Positions 1-5,149 of a stretch of DNA of 7,499 bases are shown piece by piece. The position numbers were made by a program, and so were the translations under genes. Under the pieces are notes generated by a model. The model had not been told where the DNA came from. It was given only the letters and a program-made list of their open reading frames with translations, and ran no database searches. Each line of letters opens with the position of its first letter. Positions within the stretch are counted from its first letter, which is position 1. The stretch comes from an uncultured Collinsella sp. (GTDB lineage: Bacteria > Actinomycetota > Coriobacteriia > Coriobacteriales > Coriobacteriaceae), in NCBI GenBank assembly GCA_902496335.1, contig CABVAO010000068.1, positions 1-7,499 of the forward strand, read 5' to 3'.

Positions 1-200
1 CGCAGGTAGTCGCGGTTATAGCGCGGGTACAGCATGCTGGTGAGTTTGCCATCGAGCAAACGATCGAACTCGTCCCACTGCTTGGCAGCCATAAGCTGTT
101 GCAGGCGCTTAAACGTGGTGCGTTTTTTTACGCTAAAGAACACCGATATGGCGATACAAATAATGACGACGGCGGTCCAGAGGGTGCGGGAATCGGGCAT
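1..200 (-). CDS. hypothetical membrane-anchored protein (N-terminal part only)
   Basis: Read on the minus strand, an ATG at 200 opens 66 codons without a stop before the window edge, so the C-terminus is missing. The product starts MPDSRTLWTAVVIICIAISV. It has one hydrophobic segment at about residues 8-24, then a basic stretch (KKRTTFKR), which predicts an N-terminal membrane anchor with the rest in the cytoplasm. After it comes an amphipathic, TPR-like helical stretch (LQQLMAAKQWDEFDRLLDG) followed by LTSMLYPRYNRDYLR. The start is supported by an AAGGA Shine-Dalgarno at 208-212, 7 nt upstream, and by a perfect TATAAT -10 at 256-261 on the same strand. I do not recognise the family with certainty. 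Membrane-anchored helical-repeat protein is an inference from this fragment. Confidence 0.75.
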   Translation of the reverse strand, partial: MPDSRTLWTAVVIICIAISVFFSVKKRTTFKRLQQLMAAKQWDEFDRLLDGKLTSMLYPRYNRDYL

Positions 201-215
201 TTTAGAGTCCTTAGT

Positions 216-232
216 CGCTCGTAAAGCGAGCG
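216..232. repeat. inverted repeat CGCTCG-N5-CGAGCG
   Basis: A perfect 6-bp inverted repeat with a 5-nt loop lies 3 nt upstream of the Shine-Dalgarno of the gene leaving leftwards, so it would form a hairpin in that gene's leader. The same arm sequences occur again at 302-317 in the other divergent leader. It could be an operator or an RNA hairpin. Six-base arms also arise by chance in GC-rich DNA. Confidence 0.45.
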
Positions 233-234
233 GT

Positions 235-262
235 ATGACAACACGTGCTAGATGTATTATAC
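235..262 (+). promoter_or_regulatory. candidate promoter for the PTS IIB / VOC pair
   Basis: ATGACA at 235-240 matches the TTGACA consensus at 5 of 6 positions. It is followed at a 16-nt spacing by TTATAC at 257-262; TATTAT at 255-260 is an overlapping alternative with a short spacer. Transcription would start near 269 and give a leader of about 95 nt before the IIB gene. The -10 lies on top of the perfect TATAAT of the opposite strand. This is a consensus match only. Confidence 0.4.
256..261 (-). promoter_or_regulatory. -10 box (TATAAT) for the leftward gene
   Basis: The minus strand reads a perfect TATAAT here, which is rare by chance in such GC-rich DNA. A start near 249 would give a leader of about 49 nt before the ATG at 200. 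No convincing -35 hexamer is seen 16-18 nt upstream, so an activator or weak -35 contacts may be involved. The box is part of the near-symmetric GTATTATAC at 254-262, shared with the divergent promoter. Confidence 0.5.
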
Positions 263-301
263 GCGGCGTGCAAGCAAACTGGCATAAAAGCGCATCGAGG
301 C

Positions 302-317
302 CGAGCGCCATCGCTCG
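302..317. repeat. inverted repeat CGAGCG-N4-CGCTCG
   Basis: A perfect 6-bp inverted repeat with a CCAT loop, in the leader of the PTS IIB gene. Its arms are the same hexamers as in the repeat at 216-232, in reverse order, with centres about 85 nt apart on either side of the shared -10 region. Its role is unknown. Confidence 0.4.
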
Positions 318-363
318 CTGCGGTACACTTACCTAAAGTAAACCATGAAGGGAGACATTACCT

Positions 364-651
364 ATGAAGAAGATCGTTTTGGCTTGCGGTGCTGGCGCTG
401 CTACTTCCACGCTCGTTGCCCAGAAGGTCGCCACCATGCTCGACGCCAACGGTTACGCCGACAAGTACGAGATCGTGCAGTGCGCCATCTCCGAGGCCAA
501 GGACGTTTGCGACGAGGGCGCCGATCTGCTGATCGCCACCACCGTTGCCCCCGAGGGCCTTACCTGCCCGTACGTGAGCGGCGTGCCCTTCATGACCGGC
601 ATGAACCGCGTCGCTGCCGAGAAGGCCGTTCTTGACGTCATGGCTCAGTAG
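364..651 (+). CDS. PTS sugar transporter subunit IIB, galactitol (GatB) family
   Basis: A 95-residue cytoplasmic phosphocarrier of the sugar phosphotransferase system. IIB accepts phosphate from IIA on a cysteine and passes it to the sugar during uptake by IIC. The N-terminus, MKKIVLACGAGAATSTLVAQ, is the classic IIB P-loop: a beta-strand, the active cysteine (C8), then a G/A/S/T-rich loop and helix. The length fits a free-standing IIB (about 90-100 residues), and the pattern is closest to the galactitol class. The ATG is supported by AAGGGAG at 348-354, 9 nt upstream; an earlier ATG at 345 is in another frame and lies just before this Shine-Dalgarno. No IIA or IIC gene is in the window, and the next gene, 11 nt downstream, is a VOC protein. 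The sugar cannot be named from sequence. Low-affinity, unpaired IIB proteins may instead exchange phosphate with remote partners or have a regulatory role. Confidence 0.88.
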   Translation: MKKIVLACGAGAATSTLVAQKVATMLDANGYADKYEIVQCAISEAKDVCDEGADLLIATTVAPEGLTCPYVSGVPFMTGMNRVAAEKAVLDVMAQ

Positions 652-662
652 GCGCTGACTGC

Positions 663-1037
663 ATGAGTGAGCAGAACGCCAATCCGGTCGAGCTCTTTGG
701 CATGCGCGTTGCCCATGTGGGCATTAACGCCACCGACCCGGCAGACGCCCTGGAGATCGCGGAGCTGTTCTCGACGATGATGGGTCTGCCCGTTATCGAG
801 ACCCCGGTTTCGTACTTTAACGATTCGCTGGTCGAGGTCATGAAGCAGAATGGTCGTGGCACCAAGGGCCACATCGGCTTTGCCGTCAACGACATTGATG
901 CGGCCGAGAAGTGGTTTGCCGAGCGCGGGCTCGAGGTCAACGAAGAGTCGCGCGCGCTGCTGCCCGACGGTAGCACCAAGCTCGTGTACTTTAAGCGCGA
1001 GTTCGCCGGTTTCGCCGTGCATCTGTGCCGCGAGTAG
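663..1037 (+). CDS. VOC-fold (glyoxalase/bleomycin resistance-like) protein
   Basis: A 124-residue protein with the two beta-alpha-beta-beta-beta repeats of the vicinal oxygen chelate fold. The first repeat starts at VAHVGINATDP (residues 16-26), the second at GHIGFAVNDIDAAEKWF (69-85), and it ends GFAVHL (116-121). Candidate metal ligands are H18, E58, H70 and H120 or E113; the exact set is uncertain. From memory, it resembles the C-terminal domain attached to some Firmicutes KDPG/KHG aldolases, which share the GHI...ND and GFAIHL motifs. If so, this is a free-standing version that may act on keto-deoxy sugar acids. It follows the IIB gene by 11 nt with only a weak AGG at 650-652, overlapping the IIB stop codon, which suggests translational coupling within one operon. 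A strong terminator follows. Substrate and reaction are unknown; a glyoxalase-like lyase is the alternative. Confidence 0.82.
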   Translation: MSEQNANPVELFGMRVAHVGINATDPADALEIAELFSTMMGLPVIETPVSYFNDSLVEVMKQNGRGTKGHIGFAVNDIDAAEKWFAERGLEVNEESRALLPDGSTKLVYFKREFAGFAVHLCRE

Positions 1038-1059
1038 CGCACAAGCTGCCATAGCTAGC

Positions 1060-1097
1060 AAAAAGGGATAGGGCCGTGTGGCCCTATCCCTTTATTT
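1060..1097. terminator. bidirectional intrinsic terminator
   Basis: GGGATAGGGCC at 1065-1075 pairs perfectly with GGCCCTATCCC at 1080-1090 around a GTGT loop, extended by three A-T pairs to a 14-bp stem. The plus strand continues with TTTATTTA and the minus strand with five Ts. It sits between two convergent operons (VOC gene ending at 1037, kinase gene ending at 1113) and serves both. Confidence 0.95.
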
Positions 1098-1112
1098 ATG
1101 CCGAGGGGCTTC

Positions 1113-2408
1113 CTAGCGCGGCAGGCGAATCGTAAAGCGGCTGCCGACGCCCTCGACTGAGGTCACGCCAATGACGCCGCCATGGCTATCGACGATCCAC
1201 TTGGCAATGGCAAGCCCCAGACCCGAGCCCTGTGCGCCGGCATCGCGTGCATTGTCGGCGCGGTAGAACCGTTCAAACGCGTGAGCTGCGGATTCCTGGT
1301 TCATGCCGATGCCCTCGTCCTCAACGCTTATGTCGATCGTGCCCGCGCCCGCATCCGGCGCTACGCCAAATGTGACGGTCGTTCCCGCATCCGAGTACTT
1401 GGCGGCGTTTTGCACGATCACGCGCAGAGCCTGCTTCACGAGCGCCACGTCGACGGGCGCGTCGCAGCGCGGGTCGCTGACAAGCGCAGCGTCAAAGGCC
1501 AGCCGATACGTGTGCTCGGTATCGATCATCTGCGATTCCTCGCATACCTCGTCGACCAGTGCGGCAAGGTTGGTATTTGCGCGCCGCAGGACCGTGCGCC
1601 CGGCATCGCCGCGTGCCAAAAACAGCAGCTGCTCCACGAGCTCTTGCATGTGCTCGCTTTCGGCCTTGAGGGACGCGATAGATTCTGCCAGCACGTCCGG
1701 GTCGTCTTTGCCCCAGCGATCGAGCATGTTTACGTAGCCCTGAATCACCGCGATGGGCGTGCGCAGCTCGTGGCTCGCATCGTTGACAAAGCGCATTTGC
1801 TGCAGTTTGGCCTCTTGCATCTGGCGCAGTAGGCGGTTGAGTGCAACCTCGATGCTTGCCAGGTCGGCGTCGCCGGTAGTGACGCTCGGCGAGTCGACGC
1901 TTGCGCGCTCGATGGCCTGCTCCAGTGTTTCCATCTTGCCGCCGGAGAGCTGCATACGGCCGAGCTCGTCCACGCGCAAGGCCAGGTCGTTGAGCGGTGC
2001 CATGGTGCGGCGCACGCGACGGGCGCCGCCGAGCATGTCGAGCACGCTGATGACCTGCCAACCCACAACGACAAGGTAGAGAGGCCATAGCGCGACGAGG
2101 TCCTGCGCGAGGGGGAAAGTCTTGGTGGTACGCGCAAGCTCGACGGTATAGGTGAGCGTTGCCAGGTCCCAGCCGCGCGCAGGCGCCAGCGACATGCCGT
2201 GAACGGCGACGCCGGGGATCCATCCTGCGGTAAACGCGCCGTCGGGCAGCATCTGGTTGTATCCATAGACGAGGATCGCCGCCGCAATCACCATCAGCAG
2301 CAGATCGAGCCAGACGTAGCTCATCAAGCGGCGCCACATATAGCTCCAGTTGATGGCGCGGGCGATGGATGTGACGCGCTTGGCCTCGGCGTTACGCGCG
2401 GCAGACAT
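1113..2408 (-). CDS. membrane sensor histidine kinase of an OmpR-type two-component system
   Basis: A 431-residue kinase that senses an envelope signal and phosphorylates the regulator encoded just upstream. In order: TM1 at about 33-50, an outside loop of about 55 residues, TM2 at about 110-127, a HAMP-like linker (about 130-200) with a long connector, then HisKA with the H-box FVNDASHELRTPIAVIQGY (phosphorylated His213). The HATPase_c domain has the N-box around N334 (VIVQNAAKYSDAG), G1 DEGIGM from D364, the F-box FERFYRADNARD and G2 GSGLGLAIAKW from about 394. All catalytic boxes are intact. The ATG at 2408 overlaps the regulator gene by 17 nt, with GGGGTGGG just upstream; a GTG four codons earlier (2420) is possible. 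The H-box region resembles kinases common in gut Firmicutes (from memory). The signal is unknown; the small outside loop suggests membrane-state or partner-protein sensing rather than a large ligand domain. Confidence 0.93.
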   Translation of the reverse strand: MSAARNAEAKRVTSIARAINWSYMWRRLMSYVWLDLLLMVIAAAILVYGYNQMLPDGAFTAGWIPGVAVHGMSLAPARGWDLATLTYTVELARTTKTFPLAQDLVALWPLYLVVVGWQVISVLDMLGGARRVRRTMAPLNDLALRVDELGRMQLSGGKMETLEQAIERASVDSPSVTTGDADLASIEVALNRLLRQMQEAKLQQMRFVNDASHELRTPIAVIQGYVNMLDRWGKDDPDVLAESIASLKAESEHMQELVEQLLFLARGDAGRTVLRRANTNLAALVDEVCEESQMIDTEHTYRLAFDAALVSDPRCDAPVDVALVKQALRVIVQNAAKYSDAGTTVTFGVAPDAGAGTIDISVEDEGIGMNQESAAHAFERFYRADNARDAGAQGSGLGLAIAKWIVDSHGGVIGVTSVEGVGSRFTIRLPR

Positions 2409-3168
2409 AGCCCACCCCACGCACGGTCTGGATGATGCGGGCGCCGCCGGCGTCCTCGATCTTGGCGCGCAGGTGCGCGATGTGCACGTCGACGTTGTTG
2501 GTGTCGCCCACGTATTCGTAGCCCAGCGCCTCGTGCGCGATGCGCTCGCGCGTGAGCACGGTGCCGGCGTGCGCCATAAGCAGGGCGAGGACGTCGAACT
2601 CGCGGGCAGTGAGCGCGATGGGCGAGCCGCCGACCGTGACTTCGCGGCGGTCGGGATCGAGCGCGACCGAACTCACGGTGAGCGCGGCGGGGGAGGGCGA
2701 GGCGGATGCCTGGGTCGAGTCGCCAGCCGCAGCGGCGTCTCCGCCCGCACCGGCCGCCATGCCCGTCCCGGCGCCGGCGCCGCCAACGCCCGAAGCCGCC
2801 CGCACGGCCTCCGAGCGCTTCAACGCCACGCGGATCCGTGCGAACAGCTCCTCAATCGCAAACGGTTTGGTCAGGTAATCGTCGGCGCCGGCATCGAGCC
2901 CGGCCACCTTGTCCATCACGGCATCGCGCGCGGTGACCATGATCACCGGTACATCCTTGTGCTTGCGGACGCGTCGCAGCACCTCCATGCCGTTGAGCTG
3001 CGGCAACAGCACATCGAGCAGAATCAGATCGTAGTCGCGCTCCAGCGCCAGGTCCACAGCGGTGCGGCCATCGGTGGCGTGTTCCACCTGGTAGCCCTCG
3101 TGCTCCAGCTCGAGCGTCACAAAGCGGGCGATTTTCTCCTCGTCCTCTACGATCAGGATCCGTGCCAT
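2392..3168 (-). CDS. OmpR/PhoB-family response regulator
   Basis: A 258-residue DNA-binding response regulator. The receiver domain (1-about 118) has the acidic pair E8/D9, phospho-acceptor D52 in LILLDVLLP, T79 and K101 in LTKPF. The C-terminal winged helix (about 162-258) has ITAREFDVL-like and GVGYVCRA signatures of Trans_reg_C. Length is above the usual 220-235 because the linker at about 124-161 is a long Gly/Ala/Ser-rich stretch. The start is ATG at 3168 with a G-rich GACGGGGGC upstream. It lies 18 nt after the DUF4342 gene and overlaps the kinase gene by 17 nt, so the three genes should share one transcript and kinase translation is probably coupled. It is expected to be activated by the neighbouring kinase and may regulate its own operon. 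Target genes cannot be read from the sequence. Confidence 0.95.
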   Translation of the reverse strand: MARILIVEDEEKIARFVTLELEHEGYQVEHATDGRTAVDLALERDYDLILLDVLLPQLNGMEVLRRVRKHKDVPVIMVTARDAVMDKVAGLDAGADDYLTKPFAIEELFARIRVALKRSEAVRAASGVGGAGAGTGMAAGAGGDAAAAGDSTQASASPSPAALTVSSVALDPDRREVTVGGSPIALTAREFDVLALLMAHAGTVLTRERIAHEALGYEYVGDTNNVDVHIAHLRAKIEDAGGARIIQTVRGVGYVCRA

Positions 3169-3186
3169 GCGTGCCCCCGTCTGCGA

Positions 3187-3729
3187 TTACTTGTCGTCGT
3201 TGAGATTTTGCTTGATGTCGTCCGCGGCATCGGCGGCGTGATTCATAAGGTTGTTGATGCTGCCGGGCACGTCGCCGTCGCTATCGATGCGGTAGCGCAT
3301 GCCAAAGAACAGGCCAATCAGCATCAGCCAAATCGTAGCGCCCCAGGCAAACAGCGCGACGATGGGGATCAGGATGGGAATGTTGAGGATGATCGCGTCG
3401 CGGCGCGTGGCGATAAACTTGGTGTCCAGGCTCAGGCGGAAGAGCTTTTTGAGGTACTCCCACACGCTGTCCATCTTCTTGGAGAAGTCGGTCTTTTCGC
3501 TCGACTTCTCGTAGGCGGCCTGCGCGGCGACCATCTCGGCTGAGGGCTCATCGACTGGCGCGGACTCGGTGGCGGCGTGCGCCGACGTGGTCTGGGTCTT
3601 GCCCTGCGACTCGAGCCAAATGATGGCATCCAAGACGTTGCCGTCGGCGGCGTCGAGCGCGGCCTTGGCATCGGTGTAGCTCACGTTGCACTTGGTGCGG
3701 ATGGTTTCAACTTTTTCGAGGTCGTCCAT
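3187..3729 (-). CDS. UBA-like / DUF4342 membrane protein
   Basis: A 180-residue protein of unknown function. Residues 3-42 form a UBA/TS-N-like three-helix domain (KVETIRTKCNVSYTDAKAAL then DGNVLDAIIWLE), as at the N-terminus of EF-Ts and NAC. A polar, probably disordered linker (about 43-80) leads to a DUF4342-type region (about 84-150): an amphipathic basic helix (VWEYLKKLFRLS), a short beta-like segment (TKFIATRRDAIILNIP), then a hydrophobic span at about 115-142, one or two helices in the membrane. An acidic C-terminal tail follows (HAADAADDIKQNLNDDK). The ATG is supported by AAAGGA (3737-3742), 7 nt upstream, and a promoter at 3844-3871. As first gene of an operon with a regulator and kinase, it may be a membrane-associated target or accessory sensor of that system; this is inference. 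The family has no established activity that I know of. Confidence 0.85.
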   Translation of the reverse strand: MDDLEKVETIRTKCNVSYTDAKAALDAADGNVLDAIIWLESQGKTQTTSAHAATESAPVDEPSAEMVAAQAAYEKSSEKTDFSKKMDSVWEYLKKLFRLSLDTKFIATRRDAIILNIPILIPIVALFAWGATIWLMLIGLFFGMRYRIDSDGDVPGSINNLMNHAADAADDIKQNLNDDK

Positions 3730-3760
3730 GACCTGTTCCTTTCGTTCGATGGGCGCGACG

Positions 3761-3815
3761 CCGGGCGATCTGCCCGGGCGCGAGCGTTGCGTTCGGCGGC
3801 CTGCGTGACGCCGCC
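3761..3815 (-). other. structured 5' leader of the DUF4342 operon
   Basis: The transcript from the promoter at 3844-3871 would have a leader of about 110 nt holding two short GC-rich hairpins: CCGGGC/GCCCGG (3761-3766 with 3772-3777) and GGCGGC/GCCGCC (3795-3800 with 3810-3815). Neither is followed by a U-tract and no known riboswitch is recognised. They may affect translation or stability. Confidence 0.35.
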
Positions 3816-3843
3816 CCGCCCTTGGTCGAACTCTATAGTGCAG

Positions 3844-3871
3844 GTTATAGATTAAGCGATTCTTGAGCCAA
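3844..3871 (-). promoter_or_regulatory. sigma-70-type promoter of the DUF4342/two-component operon
   Basis: On the minus strand TTGGCT (3866-3871, 4 of 6 consensus) is followed after 16 nt by TATAAC (3844-3849, 5 of 6). The surrounding DNA is AT-rich compared with the genes. It is correctly oriented for the only operon downstream and would start transcription near 3837. No regulator-binding direct repeat was confidently seen. Confidence 0.6.
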
Positions 3872-4083
3872 GATTAATGTTGGATGAGTTTTTGGGTGGC
3901 GGTGGGAAAAGTATTAGACCTTGATAGCGGGGGATGGGGTGCCGGTGCAAAACGGCGTCAAGGGTTGGTCGAGCGGGCGGTTTTTCCATTGATGTCCGCA
4001 CGGCATGTGACACTTAACCTGCCGCCCTGCTCTGCCGCAGCGGCGCGAATTCAAGCAACGACCCTCTAAGGAGTTCGATATCG
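3872..4083 (+). other. intergenic leader with possible nested RNA structure
   Basis: No gene is supported here. Three complementary pairs nest inside each other: GGAAAA (3905-3910) with TTTTCC (3982-3987), CCTTGA (3919-3924) with TCAAGG (3958-3963), and GCCG (3941-3944) with CGGC (3953-3956). A competing pairing is GAGCGGGCGG (3971-3980) with CCGCCC-T-GCTC (4022-4032), which cannot form together with the outer stem except as a pseudoknot. The region ends in the Shine-Dalgarno of the small membrane protein gene. TTGATG at 3989-3994 might be a -35, but no good -10 follows. It could be a riboregulator or chance complementarity. Confidence 0.3.
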
Positions 4084-4323
4084 ATGAGTGGCAACACCAA
4101 GCATCTTGCAAAGAAGTGCGTCAAGGACGCGGGGCCGTGCCTCGCGCTGTGCGTAGCCGGCGCAGCGGTCGCGCTGCTGGCTGTTCTGGGGCCATTTGAC
4201 GTGCTCCGAAGTGCCAGTTCTCTGCACGTTTGCATGGCCCTTGCCGGCGCCATGATGACCGGCGGCGTGCTCGATCTGATTTTTTGGGTGCTCGACCCGT
4301 TTGGATGGAAGAACGAAGGGTAA
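4084..4323 (+). CDS. small two-helix membrane protein, hypothetical
   Basis: A 79-residue protein with a basic N-terminus (NTKHLAKKCVKDAG), a first hydrophobic segment at about 17-38, a short polar turn (FDVLRSASS), a second at about 47-70 and a short charged end (GWKNEG). This predicts two membrane spans with both ends inside. It has four cysteines (13, 19, 23 and 50), all in or next to the hydrophobic segments. The start is supported by TAAGGAG at 4067-4073, 10 nt upstream, and the hydropathy pattern is sensible only in this frame. I do not recognise the family. It stands alone between the divergent DUF4342 operon and the phosphoesterase gene 85 nt downstream. A weak hairpin at 4323-4344 overlaps its stop codon but has no T-tract, so transcription may continue into the next gene. 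Confidence 0.7.
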   Translation: MSGNTKHLAKKCVKDAGPCLALCVAGAAVALLAVLGPFDVLRSASSLHVCMALAGAMMTGGVLDLIFWVLDPFGWKNEG

Positions 4324-4408
4324 GCCCTAAGGGATGGAAGGGCTGGAACGGTTAGCTTAGTAATCGTGCAGAATGCGGGCTAGCGACTTGCAGGGAAGTG
4401 GTGATCCG

Positions 4409-5134
4409 ATGACGGTCTATGTGACGGGCGACATTCACGGTGGGCTCGACATGCAAAAGCTGCGCGACTGGGAGCTTGGGGATAGTCTGACGAGCGACGA
4501 CTATCTGATTGTCGCGGGCGACTTTGGCTTTCCATGGGATTTTTCTGCCGAGGAATGCGCCGATATCGCTTGGCTGGAGACGCGCCCCTATACGTTGCTG
4601 TTCGTCGACGGCAACCACGAGCGTTTCGATCACTGGGCGGAGCGTCCCATGGAGTTGTGGCACGGTGGGCTGACGCAGCGCCTGTCGGATACCTCGCCCA
4701 TACGGCGCCTGACGCGCGGCGAGGTTTTTGAACTCGACGGCTCAACGATCTTTACCATGGGCGGCGCCACGAGCGTGGACAAGGAATATCGCGTGCCGTA
4801 TTCCAGTTGGTGGCCGCAGGAGCTGCCGGACGAGCGCAACTTTGGGGAGGCGCGGGCAAGGCTCGACAGCGTGGGTTGGAAGGTCGACTACGTAATCACC
4901 CACACCTGCTCCACGCGCATGCTCTCGCCCACGCTCTATCCGGCACCCGGCTGGAATTGCCCCGGCGTTGATCGTCTTACTGCATTTTTCGATGAGCTGG
5001 AAGACCGCTTGGATTATAAGCGCTGGTACTACGGGCATTTTCATCGGGATGCCAACCCGGCCGAGCGCCACACCGTGCTCTATGACTGCATCGTTCGCTT
5101 GGGTGACGAACTCCAGCCCTGGGATGTTGCGTAG
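4409..5134 (+). CDS. calcineurin-like metallophosphoesterase
   Basis: A 241-residue cytoplasmic hydrolase with all the dimetal motifs of the family in order: GDIHG (D8, H10), GDFGFPWD (D38), GNHE (N69, H70), a lone histidine in ITHTCS (H165) and GHFH (H210, H212). These coordinate two divalent metals that cleave a phosphomono- or diester. The substrate cannot be inferred; related enzymes act on nucleotides, phosphoproteins or nucleic acids. The insert FPWDFSAEECADIAWLET and the aromatic stretch around SSWWPQELPDE are typical of a Firmicutes/Coriobacteriia subgroup I remember as uncharacterised. ATG 4409 is chosen because it lies just before the first beta-strand, with AGGGAAG at 4392-4398; an in-frame ATG at 4373 would add 12 residues without homology-like character. 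The gene converges on gluQRS with a 15-nt gap and no visible terminator. Confidence 0.9.
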   Translation: MTVYVTGDIHGGLDMQKLRDWELGDSLTSDDYLIVAGDFGFPWDFSAEECADIAWLETRPYTLLFVDGNHERFDHWAERPMELWHGGLTQRLSDTSPIRRLTRGEVFELDGSTIFTMGGATSVDKEYRVPYSSWWPQELPDERNFGEARARLDSVGWKVDYVITHTCSTRMLSPTLYPAPGWNCPGVDRLTAFFDELEDRLDYKRWYYGHFHRDANPAERHTVLYDCIVRLGDELQPWDVA

Positions 5135-5149
5135 AGGCGGGGTGGCTGG

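Noticed and set aside
34..336. 100-residue plus-strand open frame over the divergent region, including a possible 33-residue leader peptide from 235
   Set aside because: It runs antisense to a better-supported minus-strand gene, has no Shine-Dalgarno, and its second half covers the promoter and both hairpins.
2350..3543. 397-residue plus-strand open frame opposite the regulator and DUF4342 genes
   Set aside because: Antisense shadow from GC-rich codon bias; composition (His/Val/Ala/Arg-rich) is unlike a real protein and the opposite strand has clear domain motifs.
3928..3963. GATGGGGTGCCGG segment resembling the start of a TPP (THI-box) riboswitch
   Set aside because: The CTGAGA and downstream ACCTGATCTGG-type segments required by that class are missing; only a short G-rich match remains.
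3884..4111. Small open frames on both strands in the leader of the small membrane protein gene
   Set aside because: No ribosome-binding sites, no hydropathy pattern or recognisable motif, and they overlap the more plausible leader structure.
4323..4344. Hairpin AGCCCT/AGGGCT overlapping the stop codon of the small membrane protein gene as a terminator
   Set aside because: Only six base pairs with a 10-nt loop and no T-tract after it.
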